From a virus, in IMG/VR virus record IMGVR_UViG_3300038468_000223, positions 41,512-105,511 of that record: a stretch of DNA of 64,000 nucleotides; one strand, written 5' to 3'. This document shows positions 15,119 through 22,573 of the stretch, in pieces. A program made the position numbers and the translations under genes. The stretch's first letter is position 1. Each line of letters opens with the position of its first letter. A model generated the notes under the pieces. The model worked only from the letters and a program-made list of their open reading frames with translations, searched no databases and had not been told where the DNA came from.

Positions 15119-15378
15119 ACGACCTGTTCGACGAAGACGACGACCTGTACGCGACGCTCTTCGCGTTGACGTACACCCAGCACGTTGCCGGCAAGCTGCC
15201 GCTCCCCGGGCTTCGTGATCGGATGGGGCGTCTCGAGGCCGCGATCTGCGCCGATCTGCAAGAGCGCAATCGCAGAAAAGGGCTCTGTACGTGCCCCTGT
15301 CACCTGTCGCCGGGCATGAAGCACGTCGTGCCGTGCTGCGACGGCGGCGGTTTCGGTCGGCCTGGTCGTTCCAAGTAG
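15115..15378 (+). CDS. Small Cys/His-containing protein
   Basis: 87 residues. Acidic start (NDLFDEDDDLYATLF) and a C-terminal CTCPCHLSPGMKHVVPCC cluster that could bind zinc. ATGA overlap with the exonuclease gene. Unknown function. Confidence 0.5.
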   Translation: MNDLFDEDDDLYATLFALTYTQHVAGKLPLPGLRDRMGRLEAAICADLQERNRRKGLCTCPCHLSPGMKHVVPCCDGGGFGRPGRSK

Positions 15379-15387
15379 GAGGTCATC

Positions 15388-15600
15388 ATGGAAGAAGATC
15401 GCATGCTCAAGTGGTTCGCGGTGCCGGCGGCGCCGGAGGGTGTCCTGCCGCAGCCGTTGCTGGACCTATCGCGCACGTTCTCGACGGTCGCGCATCACCT
15501 CTGCAAGGAGATCCGGCCGGGCCCCGAGCGCACCGTCATGCTGCGCAAGCTGCTCGAGGCGAAGGACGCCGCCGTTCGTGCGATGGTGGACCCCGGATGA
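15388..15600 (+). CDS. Acb2/Tad1-hairpin-like protein (candidate anti-CBASS sponge)
   Basis: 70 residues, helical hairpin. The segment RTFSTVAHHLCKEIRPGPER followed by TVMLRKLLEAKDAAVRA fits the pattern I know for Acb2-type phage proteins: aromatic/helical first arm, a turn with PxGPER, then a L-R-K-L-x-E-A-x-x-A-x-R-A second arm. Acb2 proteins form oligomers that sequester cyclic dinucleotides and trinucleotides made by CBASS. The match is from memory of the family pattern; a short helical hairpin can also arise in unrelated proteins. AGGAGG Shine-Dalgarno. The stop overlaps the ThyX reading frame. Confidence 0.5.
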   Translation: MEEDRMLKWFAVPAAPEGVLPQPLLDLSRTFSTVAHHLCKEIRPGPERTVMLRKLLEAKDAAVRAMVDPG

Positions 15601-17114
15601 CGTTCGAGTGCGATCACTGCGGTGGACCGGCCTACGACGGCGACCTGAGCGACGCCGTCGAGGGCGCCACGCGACCGTGCCTGTCGTGCGGGTTCCCTGG
15701 ACGGCTCGTGTGGGACGCGGAGACGCCTGCCGAGTGGTCTACCAACCATGACCTGCACGCCGTCTGCTTCGACGGCGACTGCGTGCAGTGTAGACGCGAC
15801 AGCGAACAGGAAGGTCCGAAGATGAAGACTCGCATCATCGACAATCTGTCCCCCGAGGACATCGCCATGGCCCAGGCGCTCTACAGCCGCAGCCCGGAGA
15901 GCGTCGACGTGCACCTCGAGAAGGTCCGCCAGACCGGCTCGGGCAAGTTCATGCAGAAGTACTACGTCGGCTACGGCCACAAGAGCATCGCCGACTGCGG
16001 TACCACGACCCTCTTCATCGAGGGGGTGAGCCTGCTCGCGGCGAAAGCCGTCCAGGACTGGCCGCTCTACTGCGGCCAGGAGACGAGCACGCGCTTCATC
16101 GACATGGCGCGGCAGCCGATCATCGACATGATCAACACACTCGACACCAGGACGATCCTCTTCGAGTGGATGCGGTTCTACGCGGGCGCACAGGAGCCGA
16201 CGCGGGTCGAGATCCGGCGCCGGTACCCGCGCCGCCCCGACGAGGATCCCGACGTCTACGAGCGTGCGGTCAAGGCGCGCACGTTCGACATCCTGCGCGG
16301 CTTTTTGCCGGCGGGCATCACCACGCAGCTCTCGTGGCACACCAACCTGCGCCAGGCGGGCGACCACCTCGCGCTCCTGCGCAACCACCCGAGCCCCGAG
16401 ATCGCGAGCCTGGGGGAGGGGCTCCTCCACGCAATGCGAACGCAGTATCCCTCTAGCTTCAGTCGTCCGGACAAGGCGTGGGACCGGCTCGTCGCTCAAG
16501 ACTACGCGTACGACTACGAGAGCGGCGGGCGCCGCACACCCTTCATGGAGTCGACCATCGTCCACGAGGATCTCGACCCCATGGCCGATCTCTTCGCCGA
16601 GCGTGGGCGCGGGGACGAGCTTCCGCATTCGTTCACTCGCTTCGGGCAGATGACCTGGCGGTTCCCGCTCGACTTCGGCAGCTTCCGCGACCTGCAGCGG
16701 CACCGCAACGGCGTGTGCGTGATGCCCTTGCTCACGACCGATCTCGGCTTCGAGCCGTGGTATCTGGAGCAGCTCGATCCCACCAGTCGGCAGCGCGCCG
16801 CACTTCTCGTCCTGGAGCAGACGGCGCGCATCGCCGAGATCCGCGATCCTGTCATGCGGCAGTACTACTGCGCGCTCGGCTTCAGGGTCCCCTGTACGGT
16901 GTGCTACGCACTGCCGGCGACGGTGTACTTGCTCGAACTCCGATCGAGTAAGATGGTGCACCCGACGCTCCGGCGCGTGGTGCAGCGGATGGCGGACACC
17001 TTCAAGAAGGAGCTGCCGATGGTCGTGCTCCACGACGACCAGGACGAGGACGACTGGTCGGTGCGGCGCGGGACGCAGACGATCGTGGAGAAGGTCGCGA
17101 CGGAGGAGGAATGA
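15597..17114 (+). CDS. thyX: Flavin-dependent thymidylate synthase, long form, with N-terminal zinc-ribbon-like segment
   Basis: Continuous frame of 505 residues. Residues 1-75 carry paired Cys (CDHCGG, CLSCGF, CVQCRR), a probable zinc ribbon. From residue 76 (MKTRIIDNLSPEDIAMAQAL) the protein is a long ThyX: YYVGYGHKSIADCG and QETSTRFIDM in the first half and LQRHRNGVCV in the second resemble the RHR-type FAD/dUMP motifs, so two ThyX-like halves seem present. It makes dTMP from dUMP using FAD and methylene-tetrahydrofolate. A strong AGGAAGGTC site lies before the Met at 15822, so a 430-residue form without the ribbon may be the main product; the ATG at 15597 is supported only by ATGA coupling. 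Confidence 0.75.
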   Translation: MTFECDHCGGPAYDGDLSDAVEGATRPCLSCGFPGRLVWDAETPAEWSTNHDLHAVCFDGDCVQCRRDSEQEGPKMKTRIIDNLSPEDIAMAQALYSRSPESVDVHLEKVRQTGSGKFMQKYYVGYGHKSIADCGTTTLFIEGVSLLAAKAVQDWPLYCGQETSTRFIDMARQPIIDMINTLDTRTILFEWMRFYAGAQEPTRVEIRRRYPRRPDEDPDVYERAVKARTFDILRGFLPAGITTQLSWHTNLRQAGDHLALLRNHPSPEIASLGEGLLHAMRTQYPSSFSRPDKAWDRLVAQDYAYDYESGGRRTPFMESTIVHEDLDPMADLFAERGRGDELPHSFTRFGQMTWRFPLDFGSFRDLQRHRNGVCVMPLLTTDLGFEPWYLEQLDPTSRQRAALLVLEQTARIAEIRDPVMRQYYCALGFRVPCTVCYALPATVYLLELRSSKMVHPTLRRVVQRMADTFKKELPMVVLHDDQDEDDWSVRRGTQTIVEKVATEEE

Positions 17115-17476
17115 GCGCGCAGAAGAAGTGGGAAACGGTTGGCACGGACACGGAGTACGGCAAGGGGTACTCCGACGGCTTCGACGTCGCCGAGGAGTTG
17201 ACAGAGAAGAAGGCGGTCGCGTGGCTCGAGGCCTGCGGCTTCCACGATCTCGCGAGGCGTGCTGAGAGCGAACTGCACAAGTTCGAAGAGCCGAAGGCTC
17301 CGGAGACCCCGAAACAGGACTGCCACTCCTGCGGTTACTACGGCATAACCATGTACATGGAGCCCTACTGCTTCGCCTTTCCACACGGCAAGACGCTCTC
17401 GCGAGGCGCCCCGAAGGAGTGCCTCGTCGACGGCGTGTACACGCTCTGGACGAAGGACACGAGGAGGTCGAAGTGA
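17111..17476 (+). CDS. Hypothetical protein with Cys motif
   Basis: 121 residues. Helical first half (GFDVAEELTEKKAVAWLEA), then CHSCGYYG and further Cys (YCFAF, ECLV) in the C-terminal half, suggesting a small metal-binding domain. ATGA overlap with thyX. Unknown function. Confidence 0.5.
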   Translation: MSAQKKWETVGTDTEYGKGYSDGFDVAEELTEKKAVAWLEACGFHDLARRAESELHKFEEPKAPETPKQDCHSCGYYGITMYMEPYCFAFPHGKTLSRGAPKECLVDGVYTLWTKDTRRSK

Positions 17477-18162
17477 AGCTGATCGGCGTCTGCGGCATGG
17501 CGGGATCCGGCAAGGACACCTTCGCCGACTTCCTCGTCCGCGATCACGGCTGGGTCAAGATCGCCCTCGCCGACCCGCTCAAGCGGTTCTGCCAGGAGGT
17601 CTTCGACTTCTCCGACGAGCAGCTCTGGGGACCGAGCGAGAAGCGCAACGCGCCCGACCGCCGCTACGTGATCAGCAAGGGCTACGAGGAGGTCGTCAAG
17701 CGGTTCGAGGCTACAGGCGACCTCGAGCGGGCGGCGTCCTACGCCGAGCAGGCCTACCTCACGCCGCGCTACGCCCTGCAGCAGCTCGGCACGGAGTGGG
17801 GGCGCCGGTGCTATCCCGACGTCTGGGTGAAGCTCGCCCTGCGCAACGCCAGGGACCTGCTCCGGCCGGTCGACGACTCCGGCCTCAACGGCTTCGGGAA
17901 CATCCAGGGCGTCGTCATCAGCGACGTCCGCTTCAAGAACGAGGTCGCCGCGATCCAGGACGCCGGCGGCACCGTGGTGCGCCTCCTGCGCGGCGCGCCG
18001 CTCCCGGGAGAGGCCGGCCGCCACCAGAGCGAGACCGAGGTGCAGGAGATCCCGGACTCGCTCTTCGACCACGTCATCGACAACCGCGAGTTCACGCTCG
18101 AGGAGCTGCGGCAGGCCGCCGGCCGACTCGTCGGGCTCTTCGCCAGGAAGAAATCTCGATGA
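17473..18162 (+). CDS. Deoxynucleoside monophosphate kinase
   Basis: 229 residues. P-loop GVCGMAGSGKDTFADFL at residues 5-21, then KIALADPLKRFCQEVFDF, typical of phage dNMP kinases (T4 gp1-like). LTPRYALQQLGTEWGR and GVVISDVRFKNEV are further family hallmarks. It phosphorylates dNMPs to dNDPs. GTG start with GAGGAGG upstream. It is followed by an HD nucleotidase in overlapping frames. Confidence 0.8.
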   Translation: MKLIGVCGMAGSGKDTFADFLVRDHGWVKIALADPLKRFCQEVFDFSDEQLWGPSEKRNAPDRRYVISKGYEEVVKRFEATGDLERAASYAEQAYLTPRYALQQLGTEWGRRCYPDVWVKLALRNARDLLRPVDDSGLNGFGNIQGVVISDVRFKNEVAAIQDAGGTVVRLLRGAPLPGEAGRHQSETEVQEIPDSLFDHVIDNREFTLEELRQAAGRLVGLFARKKSR

Positions 18163-18788
18163 ACAACGACTGGATCCAGACGGTCGACGGCAGGGCCTTC
18201 CACTTCCTCGACCCCAGGCCCGAGGACATCGACATCGAGGTCGTCGCGCACGTCCTCTCGCGCGAGGGTCGGTGGGGCAACCACCTCAAGATGTTCTACT
18301 CGGTGGCCGAGCACTGCTACCGCGTGAGCTACGTGTGCGAGCCCCAGGACGCGCTCTGGGGCCTCCTGCACGACCTGGCGGAGGCCTACCTGCGCGACAT
18401 CTCGACGCCGATCAAGCGCCACCTGCGCCACGGCGTCGACGAGGTCGTGCGGCGGCTGAAGCTCGTCATGGACCTCGATCCCGTCCTGGAGGGGATGATC
18501 CGGGGCGCCTGCAGCGACATGCTCGGCTACGACGAGATGGAGCGGCGGATCATGCGCGCGGCCTGCACGAAGTTCGGGCTGCCCGAGCAGATGCCGGAGT
18601 CGGTCGTGCGCGCCGACGCCGTGCTCCTCGTCACCGAGAAGCGCGACCTCGCCGCGCCCCCGCCGCTCCCCTGGGGACGGGCGGACGTCGAGCCGCTTCC
18701 CTACCACATCAACGATCCCTGGACGCCGAAGATGGCTCGAGAGCTGTTCCTCCGGCGCTTCGAGGAGCTGACCCGGAGGAACCCATGA
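18159..18788 (+). CDS. HD-domain phosphohydrolase, YfbR-like
   Basis: 209 residues. Metal ligands are seen in SVAEHCYRVS (His) and GLLHDLAEAYLRDIS (the HD pair), with a later Asp region near ESVVRADAVLL. This is the HD_3/YfbR-like 5'-deoxynucleotidase pattern; it would dephosphorylate dNMPs or dNTPs. The context with MazG, dNMP kinase and ThyX supports nucleotide pool remodelling. DatZ-like activity was considered, but no PurZ gene is visible. Confidence 0.75.
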   Translation: MNNDWIQTVDGRAFHFLDPRPEDIDIEVVAHVLSREGRWGNHLKMFYSVAEHCYRVSYVCEPQDALWGLLHDLAEAYLRDISTPIKRHLRHGVDEVVRRLKLVMDLDPVLEGMIRGACSDMLGYDEMERRIMRAACTKFGLPEQMPESVVRADAVLLVTEKRDLAAPPPLPWGRADVEPLPYHINDPWTPKMARELFLRRFEELTRRNP

Positions 18789-19198
18789 ATGCGATCGAGA
18801 GCCTCATCGAGCCCTGCGCCCGCGCGGCGCACGAAGTCAACCGCGCCTACTGCCTGGCACTCGGTGACACGTCCCAGGCCCCCTGGGACCACGCGCCGGC
18901 GTGGCAGAGGGAGAGCGCGCGCAGAGGCGTGCGAGGCGTCCTGCTCGACGGCAACGGGCCGGGCGCGTCGCACGCGTCGTGGCTCGCCGAGAAGACGCGG
19001 GCGGGGTGGAAGTACGCCCCGATCAAGAACGCTGCTAAGAAGGAGCACCCGTGCATGGTGCCCTTCGAGGAGCTGCCCATCGAGCAGCGGTACAAGGACG
19101 TGCTGTTCGTGGCGGTCGTCAGGCAGGTGGCCACCGCGATCCGCAAGGAGCCGATCGAGGGAGAGGCCGCCCACTACCAGAGCGAGACCGAGGGATGA
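18785..19198 (+). CDS. RyR-domain protein
   Basis: 137 residues. The region APWDHAPAWQRESARRGVRG, the GASHASWLAEKTRAGWKYAP block and the VPFEELPIEQRYKDVLF block match the RyR (ryanodine receptor repeat) domain found alone in many phages. The bacterial/phage function is not established; nucleotide or small-ligand binding has been suggested for related folds. Overlaps neighbours on both sides. Confidence 0.7.
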   Translation: MNAIESLIEPCARAAHEVNRAYCLALGDTSQAPWDHAPAWQRESARRGVRGVLLDGNGPGASHASWLAEKTRAGWKYAPIKNAAKKEHPCMVPFEELPIEQRYKDVLFVAVVRQVATAIRKEPIEGEAAHYQSETEG

Positions 19199-20802
19199 AC
19201 TGGAGCACCTACCAGCTCGCCTACTTCCGCGACACGGCGCAGGGCACCGGGAACACCGTGCTCGACGCCGTCGCCGGCAGCGGCAAGTCCACCACCGTGA
19301 TGGCGGCGATCCCGCACATCCCGAAGGACAAGGACGCGCTCATCACCAGCTTCTCCACCGCCTGCGTCGACGACCTGAAGAAGAAAGGGAGCGGCGGCGG
19401 GTGGGCGGGGCCGGAGATCCGTACGCTCAACAGCCTCGGCTTCCGCGCGTGCCGCGACGAGTTCGGCTCGCTCGAGGTCGACACCGATCGGATCTACAAG
19501 GTGCTCGACAAGGTGACCGGCGAGTCGTCGACGGTGCCGGACTCGCGGCGCGGCGAGTTCAACGCCATGCGCTACCGGCTCAAGCTCACCGTCGACCTCG
19601 CCAAGAACCACCTCGCCGACAAGCCCGAGCAGATCGTCGAGCTGTGCGACCAGTACGAGATCGCCCAGGACGTCCCCGCGTGGGCCGAGGACGCGCTCGG
19701 TCAGAAGTACGAGGCCGAGGGCAACGAGCTGTTCGCGCGCATGGCGCTCGCCGCGATGAGGATCTGCAAGAAGCCGACGGGCGGCAAGATCGACTTCACC
19801 GACCAGATCTGGATGCCCGCCGCGCTCAAGCTCGACATGCCGAAATACGATCGCATCTTCGTCGACGAGGCGCAGGACATGTGCGCCGCGCAGGTGGAGA
19901 TGGTCTTCCGATCCATCACCAAGGGCGGGCGCCTCTGCGCGATCGGCGACGATCACCAGTCCATCTACGGCTTCCGAGGCGCGGGCATCGGGATGGCGCC
20001 GTTCGTCGAGCGCGGCAAGGCGACCAAGCTCCCCCTGTCGATCAGCTATCGCTGCCCGAAGGCCGTCGTGCGAGAGGCGAAGCGGCTGGTCCGCCACATC
20101 GAGGTGGCCCCCAACGCCGCCGAGGGCCTGGTCGAGACGATCAACGTCGAGACGCTCCCGGGGCGCGTGCGGCCCGGTGACGCCATCCTCTCGCGCACCA
20201 ACGCGCCGCTCGTGCGCATCTTCTTCGACTACCTGCGGCGCGGCATCCCCACCGTGATCCAGGGGCGCGACCTCGGCGGGGCCCTCCTGGCGCTGCTCAA
20301 CAAGAGCCAGGCTCGGTCGATCGCGGCGCTGCTCGACTACGTCGCGGAGTGGCAGAAGAAGGAGAACGCGGAGCGCCACGCGAAGTTCCCGAACTGCCGC
20401 ACCGACTCGATCGACGACCGGGCGGACACGATGCGCATCATCTGCGAGATCTCCTTGAACATCGACGACGTGCGCCGCAACATCCAGCGCCTGACGCCGC
20501 CGGCGAGGGGGGGCGAACGTCGGGGGTCACAGGTGCTTACGGGTCAGGAGGTGGTGCTGTCGAGCGTGCACCGGAGCAAGGGGCGCGAGTGGACCCGGGT
20601 GTTCCTCATCGAGTCGAGCTTCGTGACCTCGGAGCACTACTGGCGCGTGCGCACGAAGGACGGTGGTGCGTCACAGAACAGCAAGCGCTGGATCCGCGAC
20701 CGGGTGGCGGAGGCGATCAGGACACCCGAGGACCGCAACATCCGCTACGTCGCGATCACTCGGAGCAAGAGCGAGCTGTACTTCGCCGCTCCGCCGGTCT
20801 GA
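19195..20802 (+). CDS. SF1 helicase, UvrD/Rep-like
   Basis: 535 residues. Motifs in order: I AVAGSGKST (about residue 25), II FVDEAQDM, III IGDDHQSIYGFRG, IV SYRCP, V SSVHRSKGREW, VI VAITRSKSELY. This is a compact UvrD-like 3'-5' DNA helicase/translocase. It probably serves replication restart, recombination or as the main replicative helicase alongside PrimPol and PolA. It overlaps the RyR gene by 4 nt. Confidence 0.85.
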   Translation: MNWSTYQLAYFRDTAQGTGNTVLDAVAGSGKSTTVMAAIPHIPKDKDALITSFSTACVDDLKKKGSGGGWAGPEIRTLNSLGFRACRDEFGSLEVDTDRIYKVLDKVTGESSTVPDSRRGEFNAMRYRLKLTVDLAKNHLADKPEQIVELCDQYEIAQDVPAWAEDALGQKYEAEGNELFARMALAAMRICKKPTGGKIDFTDQIWMPAALKLDMPKYDRIFVDEAQDMCAAQVEMVFRSITKGGRLCAIGDDHQSIYGFRGAGIGMAPFVERGKATKLPLSISYRCPKAVVREAKRLVRHIEVAPNAAEGLVETINVETLPGRVRPGDAILSRTNAPLVRIFFDYLRRGIPTVIQGRDLGGALLALLNKSQARSIAALLDYVAEWQKKENAERHAKFPNCRTDSIDDRADTMRIICEISLNIDDVRRNIQRLTPPARGGERRGSQVLTGQEVVLSSVHRSKGREWTRVFLIESSFVTSEHYWRVRTKDGGASQNSKRWIRDRVAEAIRTPEDRNIRYVAITRSKSELYFAAPPV

Positions 20803-20820
20803 TGGTTGGAGTGATGGAGG

Positions 20821-21094
20821 GTGGTGGACCTGCCGCTGCCGAAGGACCTCGCCGTCGGCAAGATCCTCCCGGCGATGGGGGGCGGCGAGATCGGCGCCGC
20901 AGTGCACGTCGCTGTTCGGCAACGGCACCCACCAGGTCAACATGCTGGTCCGCGGGTATCGGGTCTCGTTCTTGCTCGACCCCGTCGGGTTCGTGCTCAA
21001 GGTCTGGGGCCCCGACAACTTCTTGCGGCTCGCGCAGGACCCCCGCATCTTCTGGCCCGGCGGGCCCCCGGCCCGCCGGCCCGACACCCAGTGA
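20821..21094 (+). pseudogene. Small gene split by an apparent +1 frameshift
   Basis: Frame A from GTG 20821/20824 reads VDLPLPKDLAVGKILPAMGG. From about 20880 the protein-like reading moves to the +1 frame, QCTSLFGNGTHQVNML...VLKVWGPDNFLRLAQDP, and ends at 21094. The switch lies at or just after a run of six G (20877-20882) directly after ATG. Removing one G joins the two parts. It could be programmed frameshifting, a mutation, or a homopolymer sequencing error. Function unknown. Confidence 0.45.
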
Positions 21095-21106
21095 CCCCCA
21101 ACGTTC
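21089..21106 (+). repeat. Dispersed repeat, diverged copy
   Basis: CAGTGACCCCCAACGTTC, covering the stop of the frameshifted gene and ending 14 nt before the next ATG. Confidence 0.5.
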
Positions 21107-21120
21107 AAGGAAAAGGACCC

Positions 21121-21393
21121 ATGGTAAAGACCCTGAAATCTCGTCACGAAGAAGTGCTTCGCGCTCTCGCCAAGGCCTCCGAGGCCGACCCGAAGGCGTG
21201 GATCAAGCCGTCGCAGGTCGGCGGCACCAGCGGCAGCCGCCACTCCCTCACGCTCAAGCAGTTGTGGGAGCACGAACTAGTGGCGCGCGACGGCAACGCC
21301 GGCCAGGTGCGGACGACCTACCGCTACCGCCTGCTCGCCTCGGGGCGGCGCTACCTCGCGAAGCTCCAGGCCCCCAAGAAGGCCAAGCGGTAA
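21121..21393 (+). CDS. Small winged-helix-like protein
   Basis: 90 residues, basic. KSRHEEVLRALAKASEADPK, then a region like a recognition helix (GGTSGSRHSLTLKQLWEHEL) and a beta-hairpin (TTYRYRLLASGRRYLAKL) suggest a winged helix-turn-helix. AAGGAAAAGG precedes the ATG. A regulatory role is plausible but inferred from shape only. Confidence 0.45.
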   Translation: MVKTLKSRHEEVLRALAKASEADPKAWIKPSQVGGTSGSRHSLTLKQLWEHELVARDGNAGQVRTTYRYRLLASGRRYLAKLQAPKKAKR

Positions 21394-21407
21394 GAAGGAG
21401 GATCTCC

Positions 21408-21791
21408 ATGACCGAAGAGAAGAAGAAGAAGCAGGCCCTGAACCTGCACCGCCTCGTCCCCTTCCTCGCCAGCTACAACAACTTCATCCTCACCGAGAAG
21501 CTCGTCGAGACCGAGGAGCAGACGACCGAGGCCGGCATCATCGTGCCGGTCGACAAGGACAAGGCGGTGCACACCTTCAGCCGCGTCGTGTACGTCGGCT
21601 GGAGCTGCTCGAAGCGCCTCGACCCCGGCGACATCGTCATCGCCGAGAAGGCGTTCAAGACGCACCTCACGAGCCCGCGAGGTCACGAGCTGCAGCTCGT
21701 CAGGGAGACCGACATCTGCGGCTACGTGAAGTGTGAGTTCCTCCCCGAGGACCTCATCGTCGACGACTACCTGTTCATCGACGATGGCTGA
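21408..21791 (+). CDS. GroES-like co-chaperonin
   Basis: 127 residues. The order of segments follows Cpn10: NNFILTEKLVETEEQTTEAG then GIIVPVDKD, VVYVGWSCSKRLDPGDIVIA, and VRETDICGYV near the end. This resembles GroES/T4 gp31-type proteins that cap GroEL during folding of phage proteins; the sequence is diverged and the N-terminal 20 residues are extra. Very good AAGGAGGATC Shine-Dalgarno site. No GroEL gene is in the window. Confidence 0.65.
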   Translation: MTEEKKKKQALNLHRLVPFLASYNNFILTEKLVETEEQTTEAGIIVPVDKDKAVHTFSRVVYVGWSCSKRLDPGDIVIAEKAFKTHLTSPRGHELQLVRETDICGYVKCEFLPEDLIVDDYLFIDDG

Positions 21792-22527
21792 CAACTCCTG
21801 GCGCTTCAAGCAGCGGCAGATGGTGGCGGAGGCCCTCGAGCGGGGCCTCCGCCGCGTCCTGCTGCTGGACACCGAGACCACGGGGCTCGACCCGGAGGAC
21901 GGCGCGGTCTGCATCGAGGCGGCGTGCATCCGCTTCGACCTGCGGCACGCTCAGGTGCTCGACGCCTACTCGTCGCTCATTCACCATCCCGCCGGCAACC
22001 CGATCGAGGACGTCAACCACATCCCGAGCGAGATGGTCCGGCGCGCGCCCAAGGCCGAGGCGGTCTGGCGGCGCGTGGCGAAGATGATCCGGGGCTCGGA
22101 CCTGATCGTCGCGCACCGGGTCGAGTTCGACTACCAGTTCGTCCCGGACGAGTTGCGGACGACGAGGCCGTGGTGCTGCTCGAAGTTCGACATCGAGTGG
22201 CCGCACGGCAAGAACGGCGACGACCTGCTCCACCTCGCGCTCGCCAACGGCGTGGGCGTGGTCTACGCCCACCGGGCGATGAGCGACACCGAGGTCCTGG
22301 CTCGGGTCTTCGCTCGCACGATGGAGCGCTACGACATCCTCGAGATCCTGCGCAGGGCGCTCCGGCCCAAGACGCTCGTCGTCTCGCTCGAGCCCTTCCA
22401 GCGTAAGGACCACGTCAAATCTCTCGGGTTCGCCTTCGATTCCAAGACGAAGGACTGGTACAAGTGGATGCCGATCGAGGACGTCGGCAAGCTGTCCATC
22501 AAGTACAAGGTGGTGGAATCCGGCTGA
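21784..22527 (+). CDS. DnaQ-like 3'-5' exonuclease, second copy
   Basis: 247 residues. Exo I LLLDTETTGLDPEDG (about 28-42), Exo II LIVAHRVEFDYQFVPDEL, Exo III VVYAHRAMSDTEVLARV. The C-terminal ~60 residues (EPFQRKDHVKSLGFAFDSKT, DWYKWMPIED) form a small extra domain seen after exonuclease domains in some phages. Candidate proofreading or repair exonuclease, distinct from the 180-residue paralog at 14576. Confidence 0.75.
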   Translation: MADNSWRFKQRQMVAEALERGLRRVLLLDTETTGLDPEDGAVCIEAACIRFDLRHAQVLDAYSSLIHHPAGNPIEDVNHIPSEMVRRAPKAEAVWRRVAKMIRGSDLIVAHRVEFDYQFVPDELRTTRPWCCSKFDIEWPHGKNGDDLLHLALANGVGVVYAHRAMSDTEVLARVFARTMERYDILEILRRALRPKTLVVSLEPFQRKDHVKSLGFAFDSKTKDWYKWMPIEDVGKLSIKYKVVESG

Positions 22528-22561
22528 AATCGTCGACTTCCACGCGCATCGGCTCGTGTGG

Positions 22562-22567
22562 TACAAC
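22562..22567 (+). promoter_or_regulatory. -10-like box 6 nt before ATG
   Basis: TACAAC, then TGACGC and the ATG at 22574. Fits the leaderless pattern except for the final C. Confidence 0.3.
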
Positions 22568-22573
22568 TGACGC

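Noticed and set aside
12827-18788. Z-genome (2-aminoadenine) synthesis, suggested by MazG-like, HD and PolA genes
   Set aside because: No PurZ-like adenylosuccinate synthetase was found, and these families are common in ordinary phages.
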